A DNA stretch of 33,977 nucleotides from an uncultured Clostridia bacterium (GTDB lineage: Bacteria > Bacillota > Clostridia > TANB77 > CAG-508): the NCBI GenBank assembly GCA_934167135.1, contig CAKPKI010000003.1, forward strand, positions 1 through 33,977. Reading direction: 5' to 3'. The position numbers were made by a program, and so were the translations under genes. Shown here one piece after another: positions 23,653-32,252 of this stretch (the stretch's first letter is position 1; each line of letters opens with the position of its first letter). The notes below the pieces were generated by a model that had not been told where the DNA came from, did no database searches, and saw only the letters and a program-made list of their open reading frames with translations.

Positions 23653-24846
23653 ATGGAAGAGAGAAGTCTAAGAGTAGTAGGAACAGACAAAACCTTTTTT
23701 AATAAATTAACAAACACTTTAACAAAATTATTAATACCAACACAAATAGGCATAAACGGAATGCGTATAAGCATGAAAAGAAATGCACTAATAAAAGCAT
23801 TTCAAAATGCTGAAGAAGACGAAAAAAAATATGAAGAAGCATATACTGCCTATTTAGAAGCACTAGATAAATATGTATTAGATACAATATATAAAAAAGT
23901 GAAAAATGAAACAGCAACACAAATGGAAAGTACAGCATTATCACAATATTATGGAATAGTACAATTAAAAGAAAGTGAATATGTAGAATACAAATACAGA
24001 AAACAAAAATATCTATTAGAATTAGACAAAGCAACAGTCATAAATTCAGGAAAGCAAAAAATAATAGACAAATATAAAGCATTTTATATATCAAAACAAG
24101 ATTCATTATATAAGGGAATACTAAAAAATTACTCTGTAAAATTAGCAGATACAACAAATGTGTATGACTCAGCAAAAGAATGGATATATGTAAAAATATT
24201 TGACACATTAGAAGACTATATTAAAAATATATTACCACTAAAAATAAATGATCCTAAATTAGAAAAAGTAGTAAAAGAATACGAAAAATATGAAAAATTT
24301 ACAGTAGGAAAATTAGATACAAGGGACCACATAGAAAAAAACATGATACTATTAGGAATAAGTAGAACATTATTCACACATAGCTTACCATTAGTAGTTG
24401 CAGAACAATGTTATATGAAATTACTAAAAGATGCAAGATGCTTAGTTCAAGACACAAAAATAGCAACAAAAAGAGAAAAAGCATATTCAATGTTATTAAC
24501 ACTAATAGAAGACTACAGTATAAGACTATTAGCAACAAAAGTATATTGGGACAGTTCAAAAGATAGAGAACAATTTAAACGTTTCCATGAAAAATACAAA
24601 GACATTGAAAAAATAAAAGATATAGATTTTGTAGAATATGTTAAACAAAAGGAAATATTATTTATAAAAGAAGACATACAAAAAACAAAAGGAGAAAAAA
24701 CAGACTATACAAGACTAATAAAATACTATAAAAGAAAATTAGTAGATTATGGAGTAATGAAAGAAATAAGAGAATATAGAACAGAAGACAAAAAATATGT
24801 AAAAAGTAAAGTAAGCACAATAATCAATGAATATGCTAGTGCATAA
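23653..24846 (+). CDS. uncharacterised helical protein between yqfD and ybeY
   Basis: This protein of about 397 aa is almost entirely charged alpha-helix with long Lys/Glu/Tyr-rich stretches and no signal peptide or membrane span. Recognisable patterns such as FQNAEEDEKKYEEAYTAYLE and DTRDHIEKNMILLGISR did not bring a known family to mind. Its place is notable: in many Firmicutes phoH lies between yqfD and ybeY, but this protein lacks a Walker A motif and is not PhoH. ATG 23653 is preferred because AAAGGATGG precedes it; earlier in-frame TTG (23635) and ATG (23644) starts are possible. ybeY starts 30 bp after its stop. Confidence 0.75.
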   Translation: MEERSLRVVGTDKTFFNKLTNTLTKLLIPTQIGINGMRISMKRNALIKAFQNAEEDEKKYEEAYTAYLEALDKYVLDTIYKKVKNETATQMESTALSQYYGIVQLKESEYVEYKYRKQKYLLELDKATVINSGKQKIIDKYKAFYISKQDSLYKGILKNYSVKLADTTNVYDSAKEWIYVKIFDTLEDYIKNILPLKINDPKLEKVVKEYEKYEKFTVGKLDTRDHIEKNMILLGISRTLFTHSLPLVVAEQCYMKLLKDARCLVQDTKIATKREKAYSMLLTLIEDYSIRLLATKVYWDSSKDREQFKRFHEKYKDIEKIKDIDFVEYVKQKEILFIKEDIQKTKGEKTDYTRLIKYYKRKLVDYGVMKEIREYRTEDKKYVKSKVSTIINEYASA

Positions 24847-24876
24847 AATTGATTATATTGTAGATGTGAGGTAAAA

Positions 24877-25365
24877 ATGTATCAATTAGAATATTTAGAT
24901 TTAGAACAAAATAATGAATATGAAAAAACAATAAAAAAAGTAATAGAACAATGTTTTAAAGAAGAAAATTTAGAAAATTCTAAATTAGAAATAAGTATAG
25001 CATTAACAAATCCAGAACATATACATGAAATAAACAAAAAATATAGGGATGTAGATAGAGCAACAGATGTTCTATCATTTCCTATATTTGAAAAAGAAGA
25101 ATTAGAGGACAAAATTAAAAATAAAGATTTTGAACATGAAGATGTTTTAGGAGATGTAATAATTTCAATAGAACAAGTAGAAGAACAAGCCAAAGAATAT
25201 GGTCATAGTTTTGAAAGAGAATTTGCTTATATGTTAGTTCATGGATTTTATCATCTAATGGGATATGACCATATAAAAGAAGAAGACAAAGTTATAATGA
25301 GAGCAAAAGAAGAAAAAGTTCTAGAGAAATTAGGAATAAGAAGGGATGAAATGAATGAAGAATAA
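24877..25365 (+). CDS. ybeY: YbeY endoribonuclease / rRNA maturation factor
   Basis: This 162-aa metalloprotein has the zinc motif HGFYHLMGYDH (His122, His126, His132), a variant of the usual HGxLHLxGYDH. The upstream family block DRATDVLSFPIF and the EDVLGDVIIS region are also present. YbeY acts in 16S rRNA 3'-end maturation and ribosome quality control. TGTGAGG precedes ATG 24877. The 3' end overlaps the DUF3048 gene by 11 bp, so they are co-translated in one operon. Confidence 0.95.
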   Translation: MYQLEYLDLEQNNEYEKTIKKVIEQCFKEENLENSKLEISIALTNPEHIHEINKKYRDVDRATDVLSFPIFEKEELEDKIKNKDFEHEDVLGDVIISIEQVEEQAKEYGHSFEREFAYMLVHGFYHLMGYDHIKEEDKVIMRAKEEKVLEKLGIRRDEMNEE

Positions 25366-26410
25366 GAAAACTATTATATTATTAATTATCTTGTCGATAA
25401 TTGTAATAACAATAGGTGGACTTCTTATATATAAAGTAATTAGTAATAAAAAATTAATTTCTGTAACAGGAGATGAAACAACTTCTAAAACAGAGGATTC
25501 TGGAGCTTTAATTGTACAAAAACAAAACAATATAAAAATATTTAATGGGAATGATAGACCTATAGCTGTAATGATAGACAACCATTCAGGAGCATGGCCA
25601 CAAGCTAATTTGAACAAAGCATATATAGTATACGAGATAGTAGTCGAAGGTGGAGAAACTAGATTGATGGCTGTATTCAAAGGTCAAAATTTGGAAAAAA
25701 TAGGACCTGTTAGAAGTTCTAGACATTATTTTTTAGATTATGTTCTAGAAAATGATGCAATATATGTACATCATGGATGGAGTCCACAGGCCCAAAGTGA
25801 TATATCAAGTTTAGGAATAAATAATATAAACGGAATACAAGAAAGTTCATCAAGTTTTTGGAGAGTAAAAGATAAATCAGCACCACACAATTTATTTACA
25901 TCAACAGAAAGTATTTTAAAAATAGCAGAAAGAAAGGGCTATTCAAAAACATCAAATAAAAAAAGTGTTTTAAACTATGTTACAAACGAAGTAGAAATGC
26001 CATTAACGGCAATAAGTGCAACAAATGTAACAATACCACATTCAAATCTTCAAACAGTAAAATATGAATATGATGAGCAAACAAAAACATATAAAAGATA
26101 CGCAAGAAATAAAATTCAAACAGATTATATTACAGGGGAACCTATAACAACTAAAAATATAATTATTACAATGTGTGATAATTATACTTTATCTGATAGC
26201 GAAAATAAAGGCAGACAAGGGCTAAAGAATATAGGGACATTTAAAGGATATTATATAGCAGATGGCAAAGCTATAGAAATACAATGTATTAAAAATGCAA
26301 GAAACGAGCAAACTGTATACAGAAATTTAGAAGGAAAAGAAATAGAAGTTAATGATGGAAATACATTTATAAATATTTGTCCAACAGATGCTCAAATAGA
26401 AATAAAATAA
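25355..26410 (+). CDS. DUF3048 (YerB-like) membrane-anchored protein
   Basis: This 351-aa protein has an N-terminal membrane anchor (IILLIILSIIVITIGGLLIY) and an extracytoplasmic domain with the DUF3048 signatures PIAVMIDNHSGAWPQAN, YEIVVEGGETRLMAVF, KIGPVRSSRHYFLD and the C-terminal QCIKNARNEQTVY. There is no lipobox Cys, unlike B. subtilis YerB. The biochemical role of the family is unknown. It starts inside the end of ybeY and is followed after 12 bp by the leucine-rich-repeat protein, which may make both surface proteins one transcription unit. Confidence 0.88.
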   Translation: MKNKKTIILLIILSIIVITIGGLLIYKVISNKKLISVTGDETTSKTEDSGALIVQKQNNIKIFNGNDRPIAVMIDNHSGAWPQANLNKAYIVYEIVVEGGETRLMAVFKGQNLEKIGPVRSSRHYFLDYVLENDAIYVHHGWSPQAQSDISSLGINNINGIQESSSSFWRVKDKSAPHNLFTSTESILKIAERKGYSKTSNKKSVLNYVTNEVEMPLTAISATNVTIPHSNLQTVKYEYDEQTKTYKRYARNKIQTDYITGEPITTKNIIITMCDNYTLSDSENKGRQGLKNIGTFKGYYIADGKAIEIQCIKNARNEQTVYRNLEGKEIEVNDGNTFINICPTDAQIEIK

Positions 26411-26422
26411 TAGGAGTAAGAG

Positions 26423-28375
26423 ATGAAAAAGGGGAATAAAATATTAATAATAGCATTAATAATAATCACTGTTTTAGTACTTGGAGGAGTCGCAGTTCTT
26501 TATTTTACAACAGATATGTTAAAAACAGATGAAAAATTATTTTATAAATATTTGGCACAAGTGGTGTCAGAAGATAATGGATTTATAGAAAAAGATATAG
26601 AAAATCTACAAAATAAGAAAAATCAAAATGCATATGAAAATTCAGGTAGTTTTACTGTTAAAACAGAGGGGACTGGAACTGATGATGATATAAACGAAAA
26701 GGTAAATGAATTAGCAATAAAATTCTCTGGAAAAACAGATAGAGCAAACCAAAAGACAGAAGAAGAAATTATTATAGATTATGGAAATAATGTTACTTTT
26801 CCTGTAATTTATAGACAAGTAGAGGATACAGTTGGACTACAAATAAAACCAATAGGAAGTAGTAAATTTATGGTAGTAAAGAATGAAAATCTAAAAGATT
26901 TCTTTACTAAATTAGGTGTTAAAGATACTACAAATATTCCAGATAAAATTGATTTTGAAAAAATTGAAAAAGACCAGGAAATTAATGAAGAAGATATTAA
27001 AAAAATAAAAGAAATTTATGAACCAGTTATAAAAGAACAATTGACTAAAAACAATTTTTCTAAAGTAAAAACATCAGATGGAAAAGCATATGTTTTACAA
27101 TTAAATGGAGAGCAAATAAAAAATCTAAGCATAAATTTATTAGAAAAAACAAAAGAGATTAGAGAAGAAATAAATGATTATTTAATTGGTGAAGAACAAG
27201 AATTAATAACAGCACGAGAGATAGACAATATAATATCAGCAGTAAAAGAAGAAGATAGTTCGGAAATAAAAGATTTTAAAGTAACACTTACACAGAAAAA
27301 TAGAAAATTAAACAAAATTGAATGTGAATATGGAAATTATATATTAACAATTGATAAAGTAAAAGAAAATGATAAATTATCATATAATATGAGTTTGGCA
27401 ATAAATAAAAATCAAAACTCAACAGATACTAATGAAAAATCAGAGCTTTATTGGAATATACAATATACAGGTTTACAGGACTTAAATAAAGTACAGAAAA
27501 AAAGTCAGTTTGGGCTTGAATTAAAAATGAATAATGATAATTTTAAATATGAATATAATATTGATAATAATCTTGAATTTAAAGATAATGTTTCAATAGA
27601 CAAGTTTGACGATAATTCAACGGTAATTTTAAATAATTATGATAGTCAAGTTTTGACTAAGTTTTTAACACAAGTAGGACAAAGAATAAGCGATGTAAAT
27701 AAAAAACAAATGGAAGAATTAGGACTAGAAGAAGATGAAAACCCTATAATTTATTCGAACCCAATTACATCACTAGTTGAAATGTTTAGTCAGGGATTAG
27801 ATGATACTGAAAGTTTATTAGATACAGAAATTGAATATAATTATGAAGAATTGAGTGATGGAACATTATCGATCTGGTATTTTGCTGAAGATAAACCACA
27901 TAAGACAATAGAGATTCCAGAAGAGATAGATGGAAAAAAGGTAAGTCAAATTGGAGATAGTCTTTTTAAAGAAAATGAAAATGTGGAAAAAGTTGTTCTT
28001 CCTAAGTCAATAACTACAATATCTCCAGAAGCATTTTGTTTTACAACTTCTTTAAGAGAACTTGAAATTAATGGTGCAGTAGAATCCATTGGTGTTGAAG
28101 GAATTTATGGATGTGGTGAATTGAGAACTTTGAGATTTCCAGAAGGATTGAAAACTCTTTCTGATTTATCAATTGCATCTTGCGAGAAATTAACAGATAT
28201 TTGTCTGCCAAGTACGGTTGAAAGTGTTAACTCCAGTAATTTTACTTTATGTGCTAATCCGCTGACGATCCATGTTCCAGCAGGGTCAACAGCAGAAAAT
28301 GTTGTAAGAAAAGCAATTGCAGAGTGTGAATGGGTTGCACAGAGTGAAGCTAATATTAATATTGTGGCAGAGTAA
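26423..28375 (+). CDS. membrane-anchored surface protein with C-terminal leucine-rich repeats (LRR_5/BspA-like)
   Basis: This 650-aa protein has an N-terminal anchor (ILIIALIIITVLVLGGVAVLYF). About 450 residues of charged extracellular sequence follow, with an alternating beta pattern (SGSFTVKTEG, FPVIYRQVEDTVGLQIKPIG), resembling uncharacterised DUF-type clostridial surface domains. The last about 170 residues are BspA-type leucine-rich repeats: KTIEIPEEIDGKKVSQIGDSLFK, VEKVVLPKSITTISPEAF, LRELEINGAVESIG, LRTLRFPEGLKTL. Such repeats mediate binding to host or matrix proteins. Codon choice in the repeat region is visibly richer in G and C than in the rest, suggesting a separately acquired domain. 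TAGGAGTAAG precedes the ATG. Confidence 0.85.
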   Translation: MKKGNKILIIALIIITVLVLGGVAVLYFTTDMLKTDEKLFYKYLAQVVSEDNGFIEKDIENLQNKKNQNAYENSGSFTVKTEGTGTDDDINEKVNELAIKFSGKTDRANQKTEEEIIIDYGNNVTFPVIYRQVEDTVGLQIKPIGSSKFMVVKNENLKDFFTKLGVKDTTNIPDKIDFEKIEKDQEINEEDIKKIKEIYEPVIKEQLTKNNFSKVKTSDGKAYVLQLNGEQIKNLSINLLEKTKEIREEINDYLIGEEQELITAREIDNIISAVKEEDSSEIKDFKVTLTQKNRKLNKIECEYGNYILTIDKVKENDKLSYNMSLAINKNQNSTDTNEKSELYWNIQYTGLQDLNKVQKKSQFGLELKMNNDNFKYEYNIDNNLEFKDNVSIDKFDDNSTVILNNYDSQVLTKFLTQVGQRISDVNKKQMEELGLEEDENPIIYSNPITSLVEMFSQGLDDTESLLDTEIEYNYEELSDGTLSIWYFAEDKPHKTIEIPEEIDGKKVSQIGDSLFKENENVEKVVLPKSITTISPEAFCFTTSLRELEINGAVESIGVEGIYGCGELRTLRFPEGLKTLSDLSIASCEKLTDICLPSTVESVNSSNFTLCANPLTIHVPAGSTAENVVRKAIAECEWVAQSEANINIVAE

Positions 28376-28430
28376 AGGAGTTAATGCAATATCGTTTTAA
28401 GAATGTATGAACAATTAAATAAATGTTTTT

Positions 28431-28460
28431 AATAATCTACAGTTTTGTAGATTATTTTTA
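28431..28460 (+). terminator. terminator
   Basis: AATAATCTACA (28431-28441), loop GTTT, TGTAGATTATT (28446-28456), then TTTTA. It closes the yqfC-to-LRR gene run. Confidence 0.85.
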
Positions 28461-28507
28461 TATAAAATGAATTTATAATCTAAACAATAAGTTTGATAGG
28501 AGGAATA

Positions 28508-29140
28508 ATGGAATTTATTGATATATATAATGAAAATCATAAATATTTAGGAGTATGTGAAAAGGGGTTAGCACATAAATTAGGTTTATGGCATGAAGTT
28601 TTTAATGGAATTATAGTTAATAAAGAAAATAAGAGCATTATTTTTCAAATAAAAAATGCACAACATAATCAAGTACATGCTATGGACAAAATAGAAATTT
28701 CAATAGGTGGGCACTATCAAGTCGGCGAAAAAACAGAAGATGGCATAAGGGAGATAAAAGAAGAAAGTGGAATAGACATGAATTTTAAAGATTTGATATA
28801 TTTGGGAGAAAGACAAGTTTCTACTGTAGTAAAAGAAGATTATATAGTTAGAGAATTTCAAAAAATATTTATTGTTCCCTATAATGATTCTATAACCAAG
28901 TTAAGGTGTCAAGATAATGAGGTAAAAGGTTTTATAGAATTTAAAATTGACGATTGCATAGATTTATTTTTGAAAAATAAAACAAGTATCAAGGGGATTG
29001 ATAATAATGAAAAAAATATTAAAGTAACATTAAAAAATTTTATAGAGGCTTATCTCAAAGGAGATGAACTATATTTAAGATTGGCAATAGCATCAAAAAG
29101 GTTTATAGAAGGAGAAAGAATAGAATTATTAAGATGGTGA
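28508..29140 (+). CDS. Nudix hydrolase domain protein
   Basis: This protein of about 210 aa has the N-terminal block FIDIYNENHKYLG..EKGLAHKLGLWHEVF, found in isopentenyl-diphosphate isomerase-like Nudix proteins. The Nudix box runs from GGHYQVGE to REIKEESGI and includes the metal-binding EE pair. The C-terminal about 60 residues (DLFLKNKTSIKGIDNNEKN onward) are an extra helical extension. The substrate is unknown; many of these proteins hydrolyse nucleotide-linked diphosphates. ATG 28508 has TAGGAGGA upstream and is preferred over the earlier in-frame start at 28493. The gene stands alone, after a terminator. Confidence 0.88.
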   Translation: MEFIDIYNENHKYLGVCEKGLAHKLGLWHEVFNGIIVNKENKSIIFQIKNAQHNQVHAMDKIEISIGGHYQVGEKTEDGIREIKEESGIDMNFKDLIYLGERQVSTVVKEDYIVREFQKIFIVPYNDSITKLRCQDNEVKGFIEFKIDDCIDLFLKNKTSIKGIDNNEKNIKVTLKNFIEAYLKGDELYLRLAIASKRFIEGERIELLRW

Positions 29141-29234
29141 ATCCATGATTGATTATTTTATGCAAAACACAGTATAATATGAACACAGGAAATGGAAGAA
29201 ATTAAGAGTAAAATAGAAAAATTTAAAATAAAAG

Positions 29235-29262
29235 TTTAAAAATCTCCAAAATGTGATATAAT
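29235..29262 (+). promoter_or_regulatory. ldh promoter
   Basis: Extended -10 TGATATAAT (29254-29262), with TTTAAA (29235-29240) 16 bp upstream of the hexamer. Confidence 0.6.
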
Positions 29263-29294
29263 AGTACTGACAAAAAGAGAAGGAGGAATTTTAT

Positions 29295-30251
29295 ATGAAC
29301 ACAAATAAAAAAGTAGTATTAGTAGGAACAGGATTTGTAGGAATGAGCATGGCATATGCAATGTTAAATCAAGGAGGAGCAGATGAGTTAATACTAATAG
29401 ATGTATTAAAAGATAAAGCAAAAGGAGAAGAAATGGATTTATCACATGGATTACCATATGCACCTCAAAAGATGAATATAAGAGCTGGAGGATATTCAGA
29501 ATGTAAAGATGCTAATGTAGTTGTAATTACTGCTGGATTGCCACAAAAACCAGGACAATCAAGATTGGAATTAGCAGTTGCAAATACAAAAATAGTAAAA
29601 GACATAACAGAACAAGTAATGGCTAGTGGATTTAATGGAGTATTTATAATTGCAAGTAATCCAGTAGATTTAATGTCTTATGTTGTTGCAAAAGTATCAG
29701 GATTATCCAAATCAAGAGTAATAGGTTCAGGAACAGTTTTGGACACAGCTCGTTTAAGATATTTAGTAGCCGAATATTTAGATGTTTCAAGCAAAAATAT
29801 ACATGCATATATATTAGGTGAACATGGCGACTCATCATTAGTACCATGGGAACATTGTTATGTTGGTTGCAAAAGCATAACAGACATAATGAAAGATAAT
29901 AATCATCCAATGGAGGACTTAAAAAAGATTCATGATGGAGTATGGCAAGCAGCTTATGAAATTATAGAAAAAAAGAGAGCAACATATTATGGAATTGGTA
30001 TGGCATTAAATAGAATTATAAAAGCAGTTTTAAATGATGAAAATTCAATACTTACAGTATCAACATATCAAAATGGAGAATATAATCAAGAAGGAATGTA
30101 TATAGGAGTGCCAGCAATTATTAATAAAAATGGAGTAAAAGAAATATTAGAATTAAAATTAAATAAAGAGGATCAAGCAAAATTCGATTATAGTTGTAAT
30201 ATTATGAAGGATAATATCAAAAATGAAATAGATCCAATATTAAATGCATAG
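29295..30251 (+). CDS. ldh: L-lactate dehydrogenase
   Basis: This 318-aa NAD-dependent enzyme reduces pyruvate to L-lactate and regenerates NAD+ in fermentation. The N-terminal Rossmann motif is GTGFVGMSMAYAM, with the NAD-selecting acidic residue in LILIDV. The family block ITAGLPQKPGQSRLELA carries the mobile loop, where GQSR supplies the pyruvate-binding Arg. ASNPVD, the Asp/Arg region DTARLRYLVAE and the catalytic His177 in LGEHGDSS follow. The Q of QKPGQSR at the specificity position favours lactate over malate dehydrogenase. AGGAGG lies 9 nt before ATG 29295. It is monocistronic, with its own promoter and terminator. Confidence 0.95.
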   Translation: MNTNKKVVLVGTGFVGMSMAYAMLNQGGADELILIDVLKDKAKGEEMDLSHGLPYAPQKMNIRAGGYSECKDANVVVITAGLPQKPGQSRLELAVANTKIVKDITEQVMASGFNGVFIIASNPVDLMSYVVAKVSGLSKSRVIGSGTVLDTARLRYLVAEYLDVSSKNIHAYILGEHGDSSLVPWEHCYVGCKSITDIMKDNNHPMEDLKKIHDGVWQAAYEIIEKKRATYYGIGMALNRIIKAVLNDENSILTVSTYQNGEYNQEGMYIGVPAIINKNGVKEILELKLNKEDQAKFDYSCNIMKDNIKNEIDPILNA

Positions 30252-30260
30252 AATAGGTTG

Positions 30261-30303
30261 AAGAACTTAATGAGAATAAAAATTCTTATTAGGTTCTTTA
30301 ATT
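30261..30303 (+). terminator. ldh terminator
   Basis: AAGAACTTAATGAGAAT (30261-30277), loop AAAA, ATTCTTATTAGGTTCTT, then TAATTATT. A 17-bp stem with two G-T or mismatch positions. Confidence 0.85.
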
Positions 30304-30320
30304 ATTACAATATAATAATT

Positions 30321-30389
30321 TTAAAAAATGTATACTAAAATGGTTAAAAAATGTATATTGAAATCGTTAAAAAATGTATAGTTATAGCT
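30321..30389 (+). repeat. three tandem 23-bp repeats upstream of gatCAB
   Basis: Units start at 30321, 30344 and 30367, each beginning TTAAAAAATGTATA. The first two units match at 19 of 23 positions; the third diverges after position 14. The array ends at the -35 region of the gatC promoter. Candidate functions are a regulator binding array or an UP-element-like A-tract array. Confidence 0.8.
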
Positions 30390-30417
30390 TGTTTTTTTTA
30401 TAAAAACGGTATATAAT
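30389..30417 (+). promoter_or_regulatory. gatCAB promoter
   Basis: TTGTTT (30389-30394), 17 bp, TATAAT (30412-30417). The -10 is perfect and the -35 weak, so upstream elements such as the tandem repeats may matter. Confidence 0.55.
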
Positions 30418-30453
30418 AAGCACATTAAAAAGTAAGAACGAGGAGGGTCAATT

Positions 30454-30741
30454 ATGAAAGTAAGTAAAGAAGAGATATTGCATATAGCAAATTTAGCACA
30501 ATTAGAATTAGAAGAAAATGAGATAGAAAAGTATATGTTACATTTGCAAGACATATTAAACTTTGCCAATATAGTAAACAATGCACCAGTTGACAATTTA
30601 GATATAACAATAGGTGCAAACGAGGCAAAAAATGTATTTAGAAAAGATGAAGTAAAGAGATTTGAAGATGTAGATAGTTTATTAGCAAATGCACCAACAC
30701 AAGAAATGCATATGTTCAAATTACCAAAAGTATTAAACTAA
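30454..30741 (+). CDS. gatC: Asp-tRNA(Asn)/Glu-tRNA(Gln) amidotransferase subunit C
   Basis: At 95 aa this is the usual size for the small GatC subunit, which wraps around GatA and stabilises the complex. Family features visible are the N-terminal VSKEEILHIANLAQLELEENEIEKY, then LQDILNFANIVNNAPVDN and the C-terminal FRKDEV ... EMHMFKLPKVL. GatCAB converts misacylated Glu-tRNA(Gln) (and Asp-tRNA(Asn)) to the correct form using glutamine. GAGGAGGG lies upstream of ATG 30454. It is the first gene of the gatC-gatA-gatB operon, 26 bp from gatA. Confidence 0.95.
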   Translation: MKVSKEEILHIANLAQLELEENEIEKYMLHLQDILNFANIVNNAPVDNLDITIGANEAKNVFRKDEVKRFEDVDSLLANAPTQEMHMFKLPKVLN

Positions 30742-30767
30742 GAGCATATTATAAAAGGAGGAAGAAC

Positions 30768-32252
30768 ATGGATATTACAGAATTAACAGTACATGAGTTA
30801 CAAGAAAAAATAAAAAATAAAGAATTAACAGTAAAAGAAATAACCAAAGCTTATGTAGATAAAATAAAAGAAAAAGAACCAAAAGTACAGGCATTTATAA
30901 CAGAATTAACAGAAGAAGGTATGAAGCAAGCAGAAGAAATTCAATCCAAAATAGATAAAGGAGAAAAAGTTGGAAAATTAGCTGGAATACCAATAGGAAT
31001 AAAAGACATAATCTGTACAAAAGGAGTAAAAACAACCTGTGCATCAAAAATGTTAGAAAACTTTGTAGCACCATATGATGCAACAGTAATGAACAAAATA
31101 AATGCAGAAGAAATGATAGATTTAGGAAAATTGAATATGGATGAATTTGCAATGGGAGGTTCAACAGAATATTCATATTTTAAGAAAACTAGAAATCCAT
31201 GGGACTTATCAAGAGTACCAGGTGGTTCTTCTGGTGGTTCAGCTGCTGCAGTAGCAGCCAATATGGTACCATGGGCATTAGGAACAGACACAGGAGGAAG
31301 TATTCGTCAACCGGCATCATTTTGTGGAGTTGTAGGTTTAAAACCAACATATGGACTAGTTTCAAGATATGGTGTAGTAGCATTTGCTTCATCACTTGAC
31401 CAAGTTGGTGTATTCACAAAAGATGTACAAGACTGTGCAGAACTATTAAATGTAATAGCTGGGTATGATGAAATGGACACAACATCAGTAGATGTAGGTC
31501 CAAAAGATTATACAAAAGCATTAAAAAAAGATGTTAAAGGATTAAAAATAGGAATTCCGAAAGAATTTTATGGAGAAGGAATAAATCCAGAAGTTAAAGC
31601 ATCATTAGAAAAAGCAATTGAAGAATATAAGAATATGGGGGCAGAAGTAGAAGAATTCTCATTAGACATTGCAAACTATGCATTAGCAACATATTATATA
31701 ATTGCATGTGCAGAAGCAAGCTCAAATTTAGGAAGATATGATGGAATAAGATACACATATAGATCACCAGAAGCAAAAACATTAAAAGAAATCTACAAAA
31801 AATCAAGAAGCGAAGCTTTTGGAGCAGAAGTAAAAAGAAGAATTATACTTGGAACTTATGTATTATCATCAGGATATTATGATGCATACTATAAAAAAGC
31901 TCAACAAGTCCGTACACTTGTAATGAACGAATTTAACAAGGCATTTGAAAAATATGATGTAATACTAACACCAACATCTCCAACAACTGCGTTTAAAATT
32001 GGAGAAAAATCAACAAATCCGATGGAAATGTATTTGGCAGATATTTGTACAGTTTCTGTAAACATAGCGGGTCTTCCTGGAATGTCAATTCCTTGTGGTG
32101 TAGATAGTCAAGGGCTTCCAATTGGTATGCAAATTATAGGAAATAAATTTAGTGAAGAAACAATAATAAAAGCAGCATATGCTTATGAACAAGCAACAAA
32201 CTTCCGTGAAAAATATAAACCAACATTTAAAAGAGAAGGAGGTGCAAAATAA
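30768..32252 (+). CDS. gatA: amidotransferase subunit A (glutaminase/amidase)
   Basis: This 494-aa protein of the amidase-signature family releases ammonia from glutamine for GatB. The Ser-cisSer-Lys triad is fully present and sits at the same numbers as in S. aureus GatA: Lys79 in GIKDI, Ser154 in GGSSGGS and Ser178 in DTGGSIRQP. Downstream blocks GLKPTYGLVSRYGVVAFASSLDQVG and LTPTSPTTAF are also typical. AGGAGGAAG precedes the ATG. The stop codon TAA shares its last A with the ATG of gatB, which implies coupled translation. Confidence 0.97.
   Translation: MDITELTVHELQEKIKNKELTVKEITKAYVDKIKEKEPKVQAFITELTEEGMKQAEEIQSKIDKGEKVGKLAGIPIGIKDIICTKGVKTTCASKMLENFVAPYDATVMNKINAEEMIDLGKLNMDEFAMGGSTEYSYFKKTRNPWDLSRVPGGSSGGSAAAVAANMVPWALGTDTGGSIRQPASFCGVVGLKPTYGLVSRYGVVAFASSLDQVGVFTKDVQDCAELLNVIAGYDEMDTTSVDVGPKDYTKALKKDVKGLKIGIPKEFYGEGINPEVKASLEKAIEEYKNMGAEVEEFSLDIANYALATYYIIACAEASSNLGRYDGIRYTYRSPEAKTLKEIYKKSRSEAFGAEVKRRIILGTYVLSSGYYDAYYKKAQQVRTLVMNEFNKAFEKYDVILTPTSPTTAFKIGEKSTNPMEMYLADICTVSVNIAGLPGMSIPCGVDSQGLPIGMQIIGNKFSEETIIKAAYAYEQATNFREKYKPTFKREGGAK

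Noticed and set aside
23653..24846. PhoH identity by position
   Set aside because: No Walker A/B motifs and an all-helical, Lys/Glu-rich composition.
30321..30389. CRISPR array
   Set aside because: Three contiguous 23-bp units with no spacers and no cas genes; this is a simple tandem repeat.
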